Source: Ureibacillus aquaedulcis (lineage in GTDB: Bacteria > Bacillota > Bacilli > Bacillales_A > Planococcaceae). From it: 64,000 nt of DNA. Location of the stretch: contig NZ_JAUHTQ010000006.1 of assembly GCF_030418165.1 (NCBI RefSeq), forward strand, positions 62,001-126,000, written 5' to 3'. Position 1 is the first letter of the stretch, and every line of letters starts with the position of its first letter. Shown one piece after another: positions 16,397 through 24,585 of this stretch. The notes under the pieces were generated by a model. It was not told the DNA's origin. It saw nothing but the letters and a program-made list of their open reading frames with translations, and searched no databases. A program made the position numbers and the translations under genes.

Positions 16397-19063
16397 TTGG
16401 CTGAAAAACGTCGAACTCGCGAGGAATTAAAGCGTGAGCGTGAATTACAAAAGAAAAAACAGAAAAAACCGGTTGGAAACTGGGTTAAACGAATCCTTCT
16501 AGCCATTGTCATTATAGGCGTTGTTGGATTAATAGGCGGTGCAGGTCTGTTTGCAGTTTATGCAAGCTCAGCACCGGAGCTGGACGAAGAATTACTGAAA
16601 GATCCGGTATCATCTGAATTCTATGATGCCAATGGCGAACTATTCGCATCAATCGGTGCGGAAAGTCGAAAATATGTGGAATATGAAGATATACCGCAGA
16701 ACATGATCGATGCAATTCTCGCAACGGAGGATGTTCGCTTCTTTGACCATTTCGGTCTTGATATCTGGCGTTTAGGAAGTGCCGTTGTTGCCAACTTTAC
16801 ACAAGGCTTCGGCTCTCAAGGTGCAAGTACAATCACACAACAGGTAGTAAAAAACTCATTTTTAAGCAACGATAAAAAGTTAAAACGTAAAGCACAAGAG
16901 GCTTGGCTTGCTATCCAGCTTGAAAGGCATTATGAAAAAGAAGAAATATTCGAAATGTATTTCAACAAAATACTTATGTCGGGTCGAATCTACGGATTTG
17001 GTACGGCTTCGGAGTACTTCTTCGGCAAAAAACCTAGTGAATTGGAGCTGGATGAAGTAGCATTGCTAGCTGGTATGCCACAAAGTCCGAACAGATACAA
17101 CCCATATAAAAACCCTGAACGTGCACAACAACGCAGAGATTTAGTGCTTGACTTAATGGTGCAGCATAAGAAGATTACGGAAGAAGAAGCTGCTGCTGCA
17201 AAAGAAATTGATGTTACTTCCCGTCTACTTCCAGAAGAAGAACGCCAATCAGTAGCCGGTACTAAATATGATGCCTTTTTGGATGTTGTATTGGATGAGC
17301 TTGAGGAAAAAGGCGATGGAGAAGCACTTGCAGAAGGACTTAAAGTTTACACAACACTTGATCCAAATGCACAGCAAACTGTTGAAAGTATCATGAATAA
17401 CCCTGAAAACTTCCCTACCGAAGACATTCAAGCAGGCGTTTCAGTCGTGGATACAAAAACAGGTGAGATTTTGGCCATAGGTGGTGGCAGAAACTATGCT
17501 GACCGAGGCTACAACTTTGCACACGATTTAACAACCCGCTCACCGGGTTCTACAATCAAACCATTACTTGACTATGGCCCGGCCATAGAAAATTTAAATT
17601 GGTCTACAGGTCAAACGATTTCAGATGAACCAATGACCTATTCCAATTCAGAGCAGGTTATCACAAATTTTGATAATAATTATCTAGGTAAAATGACGGT
17701 ACGTGAAGCATTGTATCAATCCCGTAACGTCCCAGCAGTAAAAACGCTTCAAGAAGTGGGTATAGGTGACGCAGAACAATTTATTAATAAGCTTGGAATC
17801 GAAACAGAAACAATCTATGAGTCAGACGCAATCGGTGGCGGTAAAATTACGATGAGTCCAATTCAAATGTCGGCCGCCTATGCTGCATTTGGAAACAATG
17901 GGATTTATAACGAACCTACTGCAATTAAAGAAGTAGAATACCGAGACGGATCCAAAAAGTCGTATGCTTCCAAGCCGGAAGTGGCGATGAATGACTATAC
18001 AGCATATATGGTAACAGATATTTTGCGTGATGTTGTCAGCACAAAACCTGGCGCTTCAGGTACTGCGGCAGCCGTTTCAGGCTTGGATATCGCTGGTAAA
18101 ACGGGAACAACAAACTATGCTGCAGATGAATTTGACAAGTTTGATTTACCGGAAAGCAGTGTTCCGGACTCTTGGTTCTCAGGCTACACTACAAACTACT
18201 CCATTTCCATTTGGAGCGGTTATTCAACTCGCGGGGAACCAATCACCACTTGGGATGAGCGACGTTTACCGCAACGACTATTTAGTTCGATTATGTCAGA
18301 GATTTCGGCTAATGTGGAAACCGCTGAGTTTAAAAGACCAAGTTCAGTGGTGGAGGCAACAATTGAAGTTGGAACAAGTCCCCTTCAATTAGCTAGTGAC
18401 TATACACCGTCGGATAAGCGACGTACAGAATTATTCGTTAAAGGGACAGAACCGACTCATGTATCGGAGGAATTTGTGCAAGAGGATCTTAATGCCCCAA
18501 CGAACTTACAAGCAAATAATGTTGAAGATGGTCTAATAGATTTATCTTGGGAATTCACACCTCCAGGCGAAGAAGACAGTGATATCAATTTTGAAGTATC
18601 GATGGCTGTTGACGATGGAGAACCAGTTGTCATTACGACAACACCAGACAAGCAAGTATCTGTTTCAAATATTGAAGCTGGACGTAATTACACGTTCACA
18701 GTAGTTGCCGTATCAGGCGATGTGCGAAGTGAACCTGCTTCCGTCTCTATTCTTATCGATGGTGCGATAGAAGAACCTGAAGTTGACTCCCCTGAAGATC
18801 CTGAAAATCCTGAAGACGGAAATGGAAATGACGAGGGAGAAAACGGGAACGGCAATGACAATGGTAGCGATAATGGCAATGGCAACAACGGAAACGGCAA
18901 TAACGGCGAAGGCAATAATGGAAACAGCAATGGTGATGGAAACGAAAATGACAACGGAGAAATCGAAGAAAATGAAGATTTCGAAGAGTGGTTTGGACCG
19001 GGAGATGAAGGCGAAGTAGAAACACCTACTGAGCCAACAGATCCAACTGAAACACCAGAATAA
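16397..19063 (+). CDS. ponA: bifunctional penicillin-binding protein 1A/1B
   Basis: Class A PBP of 888 residues that polymerises and cross-links peptidoglycan outside the membrane. It starts at TTG behind GAGGAG. A basic cytoplasmic tail precedes one membrane helix (about 31-54). The glycosyltransferase domain has the catalytic Glu111 in ATEDVRFFDHFG. The transpeptidase domain has SxxK at S385-K388, SRN at S442 and KTG at K568. A fibronectin III-like domain follows (about 695-785) and then a long tail rich in Asn, Gly, Glu and Asp (about 800-865). It is in an operon with recU. The low-complexity tail is longer than in many homologues and may be a wall spacer. Confidence 0.96.
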   Translation: MAEKRRTREELKRERELQKKKQKKPVGNWVKRILLAIVIIGVVGLIGGAGLFAVYASSAPELDEELLKDPVSSEFYDANGELFASIGAESRKYVEYEDIPQNMIDAILATEDVRFFDHFGLDIWRLGSAVVANFTQGFGSQGASTITQQVVKNSFLSNDKKLKRKAQEAWLAIQLERHYEKEEIFEMYFNKILMSGRIYGFGTASEYFFGKKPSELELDEVALLAGMPQSPNRYNPYKNPERAQQRRDLVLDLMVQHKKITEEEAAAAKEIDVTSRLLPEEERQSVAGTKYDAFLDVVLDELEEKGDGEALAEGLKVYTTLDPNAQQTVESIMNNPENFPTEDIQAGVSVVDTKTGEILAIGGGRNYADRGYNFAHDLTTRSPGSTIKPLLDYGPAIENLNWSTGQTISDEPMTYSNSEQVITNFDNNYLGKMTVREALYQSRNVPAVKTLQEVGIGDAEQFINKLGIETETIYESDAIGGGKITMSPIQMSAAYAAFGNNGIYNEPTAIKEVEYRDGSKKSYASKPEVAMNDYTAYMVTDILRDVVSTKPGASGTAAAVSGLDIAGKTGTTNYAADEFDKFDLPESSVPDSWFSGYTTNYSISIWSGYSTRGEPITTWDERRLPQRLFSSIMSEISANVETAEFKRPSSVVEATIEVGTSPLQLASDYTPSDKRRTELFVKGTEPTHVSEEFVQEDLNAPTNLQANNVEDGLIDLSWEFTPPGEEDSDINFEVSMAVDDGEPVVITTTPDKQVSVSNIEAGRNYTFTVVAVSGDVRSEPASVSILIDGAIEEPEVDSPEDPENPEDGNGNDEGENGNGNDNGSDNGNGNNGNGNNGEGNNGNSNGDGNENDNGEIEENEDFEEWFGPGDEGEVETPTEPTDPTETPE

Positions 19064-19076
19064 CTTATATTAAGCA

Positions 19077-19118
19077 AAAGGGCGATGAAAAATTAAATTT
19101 TTTCATCGCCCTTTTTTG
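19077..19118 (+). terminator. recU-ponA terminator
   Basis: Stem GGGCGATGAAAAA / TTTTTTCATCGCCC followed by TTTTTT, directly after the ponA stop codon. Confidence 0.95.
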
Positions 19119-19460
19119 CGGTTTTATTAGGGATTATTCGTTATTCAAATGCGAATATCTGTTTCTAGCTTATATTGCGCCGCTGAGGAGCTGGATTCTG
19201 CTAGTGCGATCTCATCCGAGCTTACGTTTGGATATTTTAGTGATGATTGTTGCCCGGCTTATCTAGTTAGAGCTTACTTTAGGACATTTCAGGTGATTGT
19301 TGCTCGGTTTGTCCTAATAATAATGCCTGCTTTAGGACATTTTAGTGGTATGAAGACTTTACCCCCACTAAAATCAAAACCGAAACCTATTCAAACCACC
19401 CGCCTAATTCATAAGAGTAATTAAATTCAATAGTCCCCCACTATTCTTAAAGTTCACCAA
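19119..19460. other. ponA-ypoC convergent intergenic region
   Basis: About 340 bp between convergent terminators. No credible gene is present. It contains three degenerate copies of a roughly 45-bp unit (listed separately). Confidence 0.6.
19220..19348. repeat. degenerate tandem repeats, three copies, about 52-bp period
   Basis: Copies at 19220-19264, 19272-19315 and 19325-19348 (partial) share the pattern GCTTAC-TTTAGGACATTT-AG, then TGATTGTTGC-CGG-TT in the first two. They are diverged, so they look like a decaying repeat rather than an active array. Confidence 0.55.
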
Positions 19461-19508
19461 AATAAAAAAAACGACCCAAAGCAAAAATTTTCGCTTCTGG
19501 GTCGCTCT
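19461..19508 (-). terminator. terminator of the dnaD-nth-ypoC operon
   Basis: Minus-strand stem GCGACCCAGAAGC / GCTTTGGGTCGT followed by eight T residues (19463-19470), 16 nt past the ypoC stop. Confidence 0.93.
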
Positions 19509-19523
19509 ATTTCATTTAATTTA

Positions 19524-19874
19524 TTATGATTTAATGCGTAAACGGGCCAGCCGCTTCTTTAGTTCTTTAAATAGTTCGTCCAGCTGCCTGAAGCAAGCAT
19601 ATTGGCCTGGACGCATTTTTATAAATTGTAAGCGTTCCATGCCGTTGATTGGAAGCACCTCGTATTCTTCACTTTCAAGGATAGAGAGTGAAGTGGTTTC
19701 CGAACAATTTATAATACAATTTTCGAATAGTTGAATTCCCTCGTCCATTAAGGATTTTGCTTCGCCATTGCGAAGATCGTGAGCTTTATGAATCAGGCTG
19801 CTTAATTCATTCCATTGTTCAAAATATGGATCTACCAGTTCTTTTACAATGGCCCCCTGATTAACCTTGATCAT
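19524..19874 (-). CDS. ypoC: YpoC-like protein
   Basis: A protein of about 116 residues encoded directly after nth and overlapping its stop codon by 4 nt (ATGA), indicating translational coupling. The first available in-frame start at 19922 lies inside nth and has no ribosome site; the coupled ATG at 19874 gives MIKVNQGAIVKELVDPYF. It is helical with a basic C-terminus (ELKKRLARLRIKS). Position and size match B. subtilis YpoC, whose function is unknown. Confidence 0.7.
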   Translation of the reverse strand: MIKVNQGAIVKELVDPYFEQWNELSSLIHKAHDLRNGEAKSLMDEGIQLFENCIINCSETTSLSILESEEYEVLPINGMERLQFIKMRPGQYACFRQLDELFKELKKRLARLRIKS

Positions 19875-20533
19875 AGTTGCTTCACCAACCCTTTTTTCAG
19901 ACGCTTCTGTCCTTCTCGGCAATCGTCAAGAAGTGGACAAATATGACATTGAGGATTTTGGGCTTTACAATGATAGCGGCCAAAAAAGATAAGCTGGTGA
20001 TGGGTTTTCGACCAATTTTCTTTTGGCGTCTTTTTCATGATTGTTTCTTCCACTTCCAAAACTGTGTCCTTTATTCTGCACAGGCCCAGACGTTTGGAAA
20101 CACGTTCCACGTGGGTATCCACTGCAAGAGCAGGAATATCAAAAGCAACGGATAAGACGACATTTGCGGTTTTTCGGCCAACACCTGGCAGTGTGACAAG
20201 CTGTTCACGGCTTTGCGGAATTTCACCATTGAACTCAGTTAGTAATTTCTCGCACAAAAGTTGTATATTTTTTGCTTTATTTCGATAGAGGCCAATCGAT
20301 CGGATATCATTCTGTAATTCCTCTAGTGGAACAGCCAAATAGTCTTCTGGCGTTTTATATTTCTGAAATAAAGTTTTCGTTACTTTATTGACAAGAACAT
20401 CGGTACATTGTGCTGATAAAAGTGTTGCAATCGTTAACTCAAAAGGGCTATCGTGAACAAGCTCGCAATGTGCATCCGGGAACATTTCACCCATTACTTC
20501 CAAACAATGCTCCCATTGTTTTTTCGTAAGCAT
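19871..20533 (-). CDS. nth: endonuclease III (DNA glycosylase/AP lyase)
   Basis: A 220-residue base-excision repair enzyme removing oxidised pyrimidines. It has the helix-hairpin-helix LPGVGRKTANVV including the catalytic Lys, the catalytic Asp in VDTHVERV, and the C-terminal 4Fe-4S loop with Cys spacing C-x6-C-x2-C-x5-C (CKAQNPQCHICPLLDDC). It starts behind GGGGGTG. It lies in an operon dnaD-nth-ypoC as in B. subtilis. Confidence 0.97.
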   Translation of the reverse strand: MLTKKQWEHCLEVMGEMFPDAHCELVHDSPFELTIATLLSAQCTDVLVNKVTKTLFQKYKTPEDYLAVPLEELQNDIRSIGLYRNKAKNIQLLCEKLLTEFNGEIPQSREQLVTLPGVGRKTANVVLSVAFDIPALAVDTHVERVSKRLGLCRIKDTVLEVEETIMKKTPKENWSKTHHQLIFFGRYHCKAQNPQCHICPLLDDCREGQKRLKKGLVKQL

Positions 20534-20544
20534 CGCTACACCCC

Positions 20545-21264
20545 CTATTCTCTTTCCTCTAACCAGTTGTAAAAGGAAACTTTGGTCTTATTTTCTTGCG
20601 TGATTGTGGCTTTTGGCAACACAGCAGTTGTCTTGCTATGGAATTGTTCAGTATGTTTTTCGATTTGTTTAATGGATGTAATATTTTTCTTTTTCCATTC
20701 AAATAAAATTCGATCTATATAACGCAGCGAAATCTTGCCTGCCAGCACTGCCTCTTTTAATGCTGCTTTTATGACGGCCGGTGAGTGATGATCTGTATCA
20801 ATCCACATGGAAATTGTTTCAATTTCCATAGGGGATAGCAGGCGCCCGAATTCCTGCTCAAAAATCGTAAAGATTTCCCCTTCTTCATTTTTTTCAATTT
20901 CTAATTCTTTCTGTAATGAAGAAGCTTCGATATAATCGAGAATTCTTTCCCATAATGGATATAAGGAATATTTTTCATATACTATCCCATTGGCATCAAT
21001 TCCTTGGGTAATCTCCAAAAAGCCTTTTTGCATAAGCCTTTGTAATTTCAAACTGATTTCGTTTTCACTAAAATAGATTCTTTCCACTAAATCACTTGGT
21101 GTCGGAAAATCATTCTGCTCCGAGTGAAAGGCCAATAAATGCAATAATAGAAGTGCTTCGTCATCCGAAATCTTTAATGCTTTATAATGCTGGAAAAACA
21201 GTTTTGGAATTGACACATTCCCCTGCTCAATCCACATATGGAGTCGTTGATATTTCTTGTTCAT
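20545..21264 (-). CDS. dnaD: DNA replication initiation/restart protein DnaD
   Basis: A 239-residue primosomal protein that helps load the replicative helicase with DnaB and DnaI. It has an N-terminal winged-helix oligomerisation domain (about 1-115) and a C-terminal DnaD/DnaB-like ssDNA-binding domain (about 125-200) ending in the characteristic YIDRILFEWKKKNI. It starts behind AAAGGAG. It lies 11 nt upstream of nth. Confidence 0.95.
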   Translation of the reverse strand: MNKKYQRLHMWIEQGNVSIPKLFFQHYKALKISDDEALLLLHLLAFHSEQNDFPTPSDLVERIYFSENEISLKLQRLMQKGFLEITQGIDANGIVYEKYSLYPLWERILDYIEASSLQKELEIEKNEEGEIFTIFEQEFGRLLSPMEIETISMWIDTDHHSPAVIKAALKEAVLAGKISLRYIDRILFEWKKKNITSIKQIEKHTEQFHSKTTAVLPKATITQENKTKVSFYNWLEERE

Positions 21265-21369
21265 ACTAAAGACTCCTTTCTATATCAAATACGCTTAATG
21301 TCTTGTACTTATCGTTTACTACATCGCTTTGGGTGATACTCGAATCCTGCCTGAACAATTATGGAAATA

Positions 21370-21410
21370 CTAAGGAAAGCGCCCGTACGAAACGAGCGCT
21401 TTGTTTTTTA
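21370..21410. terminator. hairpin between asnS and dnaD
   Basis: 11-bp stem AAAGCGCCCGT / ACGAGCGCTTT with one C-A mismatch as read on the plus strand (G-U on the minus strand). The T-tract (TTTGTTTTTTATC) is on the plus strand although no plus-strand gene is nearby. It may act as a weak asnS terminator or stop antisense transcription. Confidence 0.45.
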
Positions 21411-21443
21411 TCTAATGGAATTCGACAAGCTAAATCGCTCTAC

Positions 21444-22739
21444 TTATGGGTATAAACGATTTAAAAGTCTTGGGAATGGGATACTTTCGCGAACGTGCTC
21501 TGCTCCACTAATCCATGCCACTGTACGCTCCAGTCCTAATCCGAAACCAGAATGCGGTACTGAACCTTGTTTGCGTAAATCTAGATACCATGCATACGCT
21601 GATTCATCCAGATTGTGTTCGGCAATACGTTGTTTTAATAGATCGTAATCATGGATACGTTCTGATCCACCGATGATTTCTCCGTAGCCTTCCGGTGCAA
21701 TTAAGTCTGCACATAAAACAACATCATCGCGTTCCGGATGCGGCTGCATGTAGAATGGCTTGATGCCTACGGGATAGCAAGTGATAAATACTGGTTTATC
21801 ATAGTGCTCCGCAATCGCTGTTTCATGAGGTGAACCGAAATCGTCACCCCACTGAATATCGTCGAAACCTTTTTCATGCAAGAATTTAATCGCATCATCG
21901 TAAGAAATACGAGGGAATGGCGCTTGAATGTTTTCTAGCTTGGATGTGTCGCGGCCAAGTCGCTCTAATTCAAGCTTGCAGTTTTTCAACACTGATTGAA
22001 CAATGTAAGCAACATATTGCTCTTGTACTTCAAGGTTTTCTTCAAATTCTACGAAAGCCATTTCTGGTTCAATCATCCAGAACTCAATCAAATGACGACG
22101 TGTTTTTGACTTTTCTGCACGGAAAGTAGGACCAAATGAAAATACTTTTCCCAACGCCATTGCGGCTGCTTCCATGTAAAGTTGTCCAGATTGAGAAAGA
22201 TAAGCATCTTCATCGAAGTATTTTGTCTGGAATAGCTCGGAAGTACCTTCAGGTGCAGAGCCAGTTAAAATAGGTGGGTCAATTTTAACAAAGCCATTAC
22301 TATTGAAGAATTCATATGTTGCTCGAATTACTTCGTTACGAATTTTCATGATTGCATGTTGTTTACGTGAACGTAGCCATAAATGACGGTTGTCCATCAA
22401 GAATTCTACACCGTGCTCTTTTGGCGTTATTGGATAGTCCACTGCAGCATGAATTACTTCAATGCCAGTAATAGCCAACTCACAGCCAAAGCTTGAACGT
22501 GTGTCTTCTTTTACAACACCTGTAACATACATGGATGTCTCTTGAGTCAAACCTTTCGCTGTAGCAAATAGCTCTTCTCCGACTTCCTCTTTTACAATTA
22601 CTCCTTGCACAAAGCCGGAGCCATCTCGTAATTGCAGGAAGGCAATTTTGCCGCTTGACCGTTTGTTTGCTAACCAAGCACCTAATTTTACAGTTTCGCC
22701 AATATGTCCTGGCATGTCTTGAATCATAATTTTTTTCAT
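21444..22739 (-). CDS. asnS: asparaginyl-tRNA synthetase
   Basis: A 431-residue class IIb aminoacyl-tRNA synthetase. The OB-fold anticodon domain spans about 1-105 ([20 protein letters not shown]). The catalytic core carries motif 2 ([19 protein letters not shown]) and motif 3 ([15 protein letters not shown]). The [12 protein letters not shown] form of motif 2 favours Asn over Asp specificity. It starts behind GGAGG. B. subtilis has asnS in the same dnaD-asnS-aspB order. Confidence 0.95.
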   Translation of the reverse strand: MKKIMIQDMPGHIGETVKLGAWLANKRSSGKIAFLQLRDGSGFVQGVIVKEEVGEELFATAKGLTQETSMYVTGVVKEDTRSSFGCELAITGIEVIHAAVDYPITPKEHGVEFLMDNRHLWLRSRKQHAIMKIRNEVIRATYEFFNSNGFVKIDPPILTGSAPEGTSELFQTKYFDEDAYLSQSGQLYMEAAAMALGKVFSFGPTFRAEKSKTRRHLIEFWMIEPEMAFVEFEENLEVQEQYVAYIVQSVLKNCKLELERLGRDTSKLENIQAPFPRISYDDAIKFLHEKGFDDIQWGDDFGSPHETAIAEHYDKPVFITCYPVGIKPFYMQPHPERDDVVLCADLIAPEGYGEIIGGSERIHDYDLLKQRIAEHNLDESAYAWYLDLRKQGSVPHSGFGLGLERTVAWISGAEHVRESIPFPRLLNRLYP

Positions 22740-22863
22740 AGTTGTTCCTCCGTCAAAAAACTAATCAAGTTAAAATTCATCATCCAACCCCAGCTGGATG
22801 AATAACCAGCTTGCAAACCAGCGTGTCTTCTGCCATGCCTGCAAACTGTTAAGTTAACAAAAA

Positions 22864-24057
22864 TTAGTCTTGCCATTTTGATTTCACGAAATTATCCATG
22901 CGACGAACCGCTTCTTCCAGGTTCTCTAAAGAAGTAGCATAGCTTAAACGAATAGTGGATGGTAATCCAAAGCCCGAGCCCGGTACTACTGCAACATTCG
23001 CTTCAGTAAGAAGGGCTGTTACGAATTCATCCACGGATGTGTATCCCGTTTTTTGTGCAGCTTCCGAAACATCCGGCAATAAATAAAATGCGCCTTGCGG
23101 TTTGATCACATTATATCCTGGAATTGCATTTAATTTTGGATAGATTGTTTCTAGGCGAGACTCAAAAGCCGCTCTCATCTCTTCTACTGAATCCTGTGAT
23201 CCGTTGTAAGCTTCGATGGTAGCATATTGTGATGTAGTTGTTGGATTGGAAGTTGAGTGTGATGCAAGATCTGTCATCGATTCAATAATCTCTGCATTTC
23301 CAGCTGCATAACCAATACGCCATCCAGTCATTGAATGAGATTTCGCTACACCATTTATAACAATTGTACGAGCTTTCACTTCTTCAGAAATTGACGCAAC
23401 AGAAAAATGTTCTAATCCATTGTATAGAAGTTTTTCATAAATTTCATCCGATACGATTAATAAATCCTTTTCTACAGCAACTTCTGCTATAGCCATTAAC
23501 TCTTCACGTGTATAGACCATTCCGGAAGGGTTGCTAGGTGAATTAATAATAACTGCTTTTGTTTTTGGCGTTACTGCATCCCGTAATTGATCCGCTGTAA
23601 TCTTGAAGTTTTGTTCACTAGTACTTTCAACGTATACCGGAACTCCGCCAGCCAGTTTTACTTGTTCAGGATAGGAAACCCAATAAGGGATTGGAATAAT
23701 CACCTCATCACCTTCGTTCAAGATGACTTGGAATAAAGTATAGAGAACGTGTTTTGCTCCTATCCCTACAAGAATTTCACTTGGCTTATAATCAAGTTGG
23801 TTGTCTCGAGCCAACTTGTCGATAATCGCTTTCTTTAAAGCAGGCAGTCCGCCGGCCGGAGTATATTTTGTATACCCTTGATACATTGACTCTGCTGCAG
23901 CATCAAGAATATTCTTTGGTGTATTGAAATCTGGCTCTCCTGCTCCTAAACCAATCACATCAATACCATTTTCTTTTAACTCTTTTGCTTTTGCAGTAAT
24001 GGCTAAAGTTGCTGATGGTGTTAATGTTTTAACACGATTGGCTAATAATTCTCTCAT
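22864..24057 (-). CDS. aspB: aspartate aminotransferase (class I, AspB type)
   Basis: A 397-residue pyridoxal-phosphate enzyme interconverting aspartate/2-oxoglutarate and oxaloacetate/glutamate. The PLP-binding lysine lies in VAKSHSMTGWRIGY. Other fold-type I markers are NSPSNPSG, SDEIYEKLLY and the C-terminal Arg in STIRLSYATS. It starts behind GAGGAG. It is 15 nt downstream of ypmB in the same direction and upstream of asnS, so aspartate formation is placed next to asparaginyl-tRNA synthesis. Confidence 0.94.
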   Translation of the reverse strand: MRELLANRVKTLTPSATLAITAKAKELKENGIDVIGLGAGEPDFNTPKNILDAAAESMYQGYTKYTPAGGLPALKKAIIDKLARDNQLDYKPSEILVGIGAKHVLYTLFQVILNEGDEVIIPIPYWVSYPEQVKLAGGVPVYVESTSEQNFKITADQLRDAVTPKTKAVIINSPSNPSGMVYTREELMAIAEVAVEKDLLIVSDEIYEKLLYNGLEHFSVASISEEVKARTIVINGVAKSHSMTGWRIGYAAGNAEIIESMTDLASHSTSNPTTTSQYATIEAYNGSQDSVEEMRAAFESRLETIYPKLNAIPGYNVIKPQGAFYLLPDVSEAAQKTGYTSVDEFVTALLTEANVAVVPGSGFGLPSTIRLSYATSLENLEEAVRRMDNFVKSKWQD

Positions 24058-24072
24058 GAAACATCTACTCCT

Positions 24073-24558
24073 CTACAAGTTCAAAATGCGTTTCCACCAT
24101 TGTCCGTCCTCAAATATGATATAAACATAGTTGAGCTTTTCATCTCCGTTAGTATAAGTAATTTCCCAAACGGGACCGATTTCTTCCTCATAGCCTAATT
24201 TTGTATGAAGGACTTCCTCTACTTCAACTTCGTTATTTAAAACCGACAATGCCTGTTCCTTAGTAACACCGTCTTGCAAAAACACTTCCTGAATCGACTT
24301 TTCTTCTAAACTGATCGGAACAAATATTGCCTTTTCATTACCATCCTCGTCTTCCCCGAACACAGTAACGTACGGTTTATTACCATTATAAACATACGAG
24401 TCCGATACAGCTGCCAATGAATTAGTTGTTAAAGTCAGCTCTTCTGCCTTCTCCTCAATTTCATCGAAAGGTTCGTCGGATTTCCAAATTACGAGTACAG
24501 AAATAACAAGTGCCAAAGAAACAATAAAAACGGAAATGAAAATTATCCAGTTCTTCAT
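24073..24558 (-). CDS. ypmB: YpmB-like membrane-anchored protein (DUF5590)
   Basis: A 161-residue protein with one N-terminal membrane helix (about 4-27) and an extracellular domain of two PepSY-like halves (about 50-160), as in B. subtilis YpmB. A role at the cell surface is likely but unknown. It starts behind AAGGTGA. It lies between dinG and aspB as in Bacillus. B. subtilis also has a small ypmA here, which I do not see. Confidence 0.8.
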   Translation of the reverse strand: MKNWIIFISVFIVSLALVISVLVIWKSDEPFDEIEEKAEELTLTTNSLAAVSDSYVYNGNKPYVTVFGEDEDGNEKAIFVPISLEEKSIQEVFLQDGVTKEQALSVLNNEVEVEEVLHTKLGYEEEIGPVWEITYTNGDEKLNYVYIIFEDGQWWKRILNL

Positions 24559-24585
24559 CGAATCACCTTCATTTCTGCTGCTTTT

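Noticed and set aside
18688-19077. Ser/Pro-rich 129-codon frame antisense to the ponA tail
   Set aside because: It is the mirror of the repetitive Asn/Gly-coding DNA of ponA; no ribosome site and low-complexity translation.
22740-22863. Possible T-box or leader structure before asnS
   Set aside because: Some complementarity (ATCCA/TGGAT, GCAGGC) but no T-box sequence (TGGNACCGCG) and no terminator, so not called.
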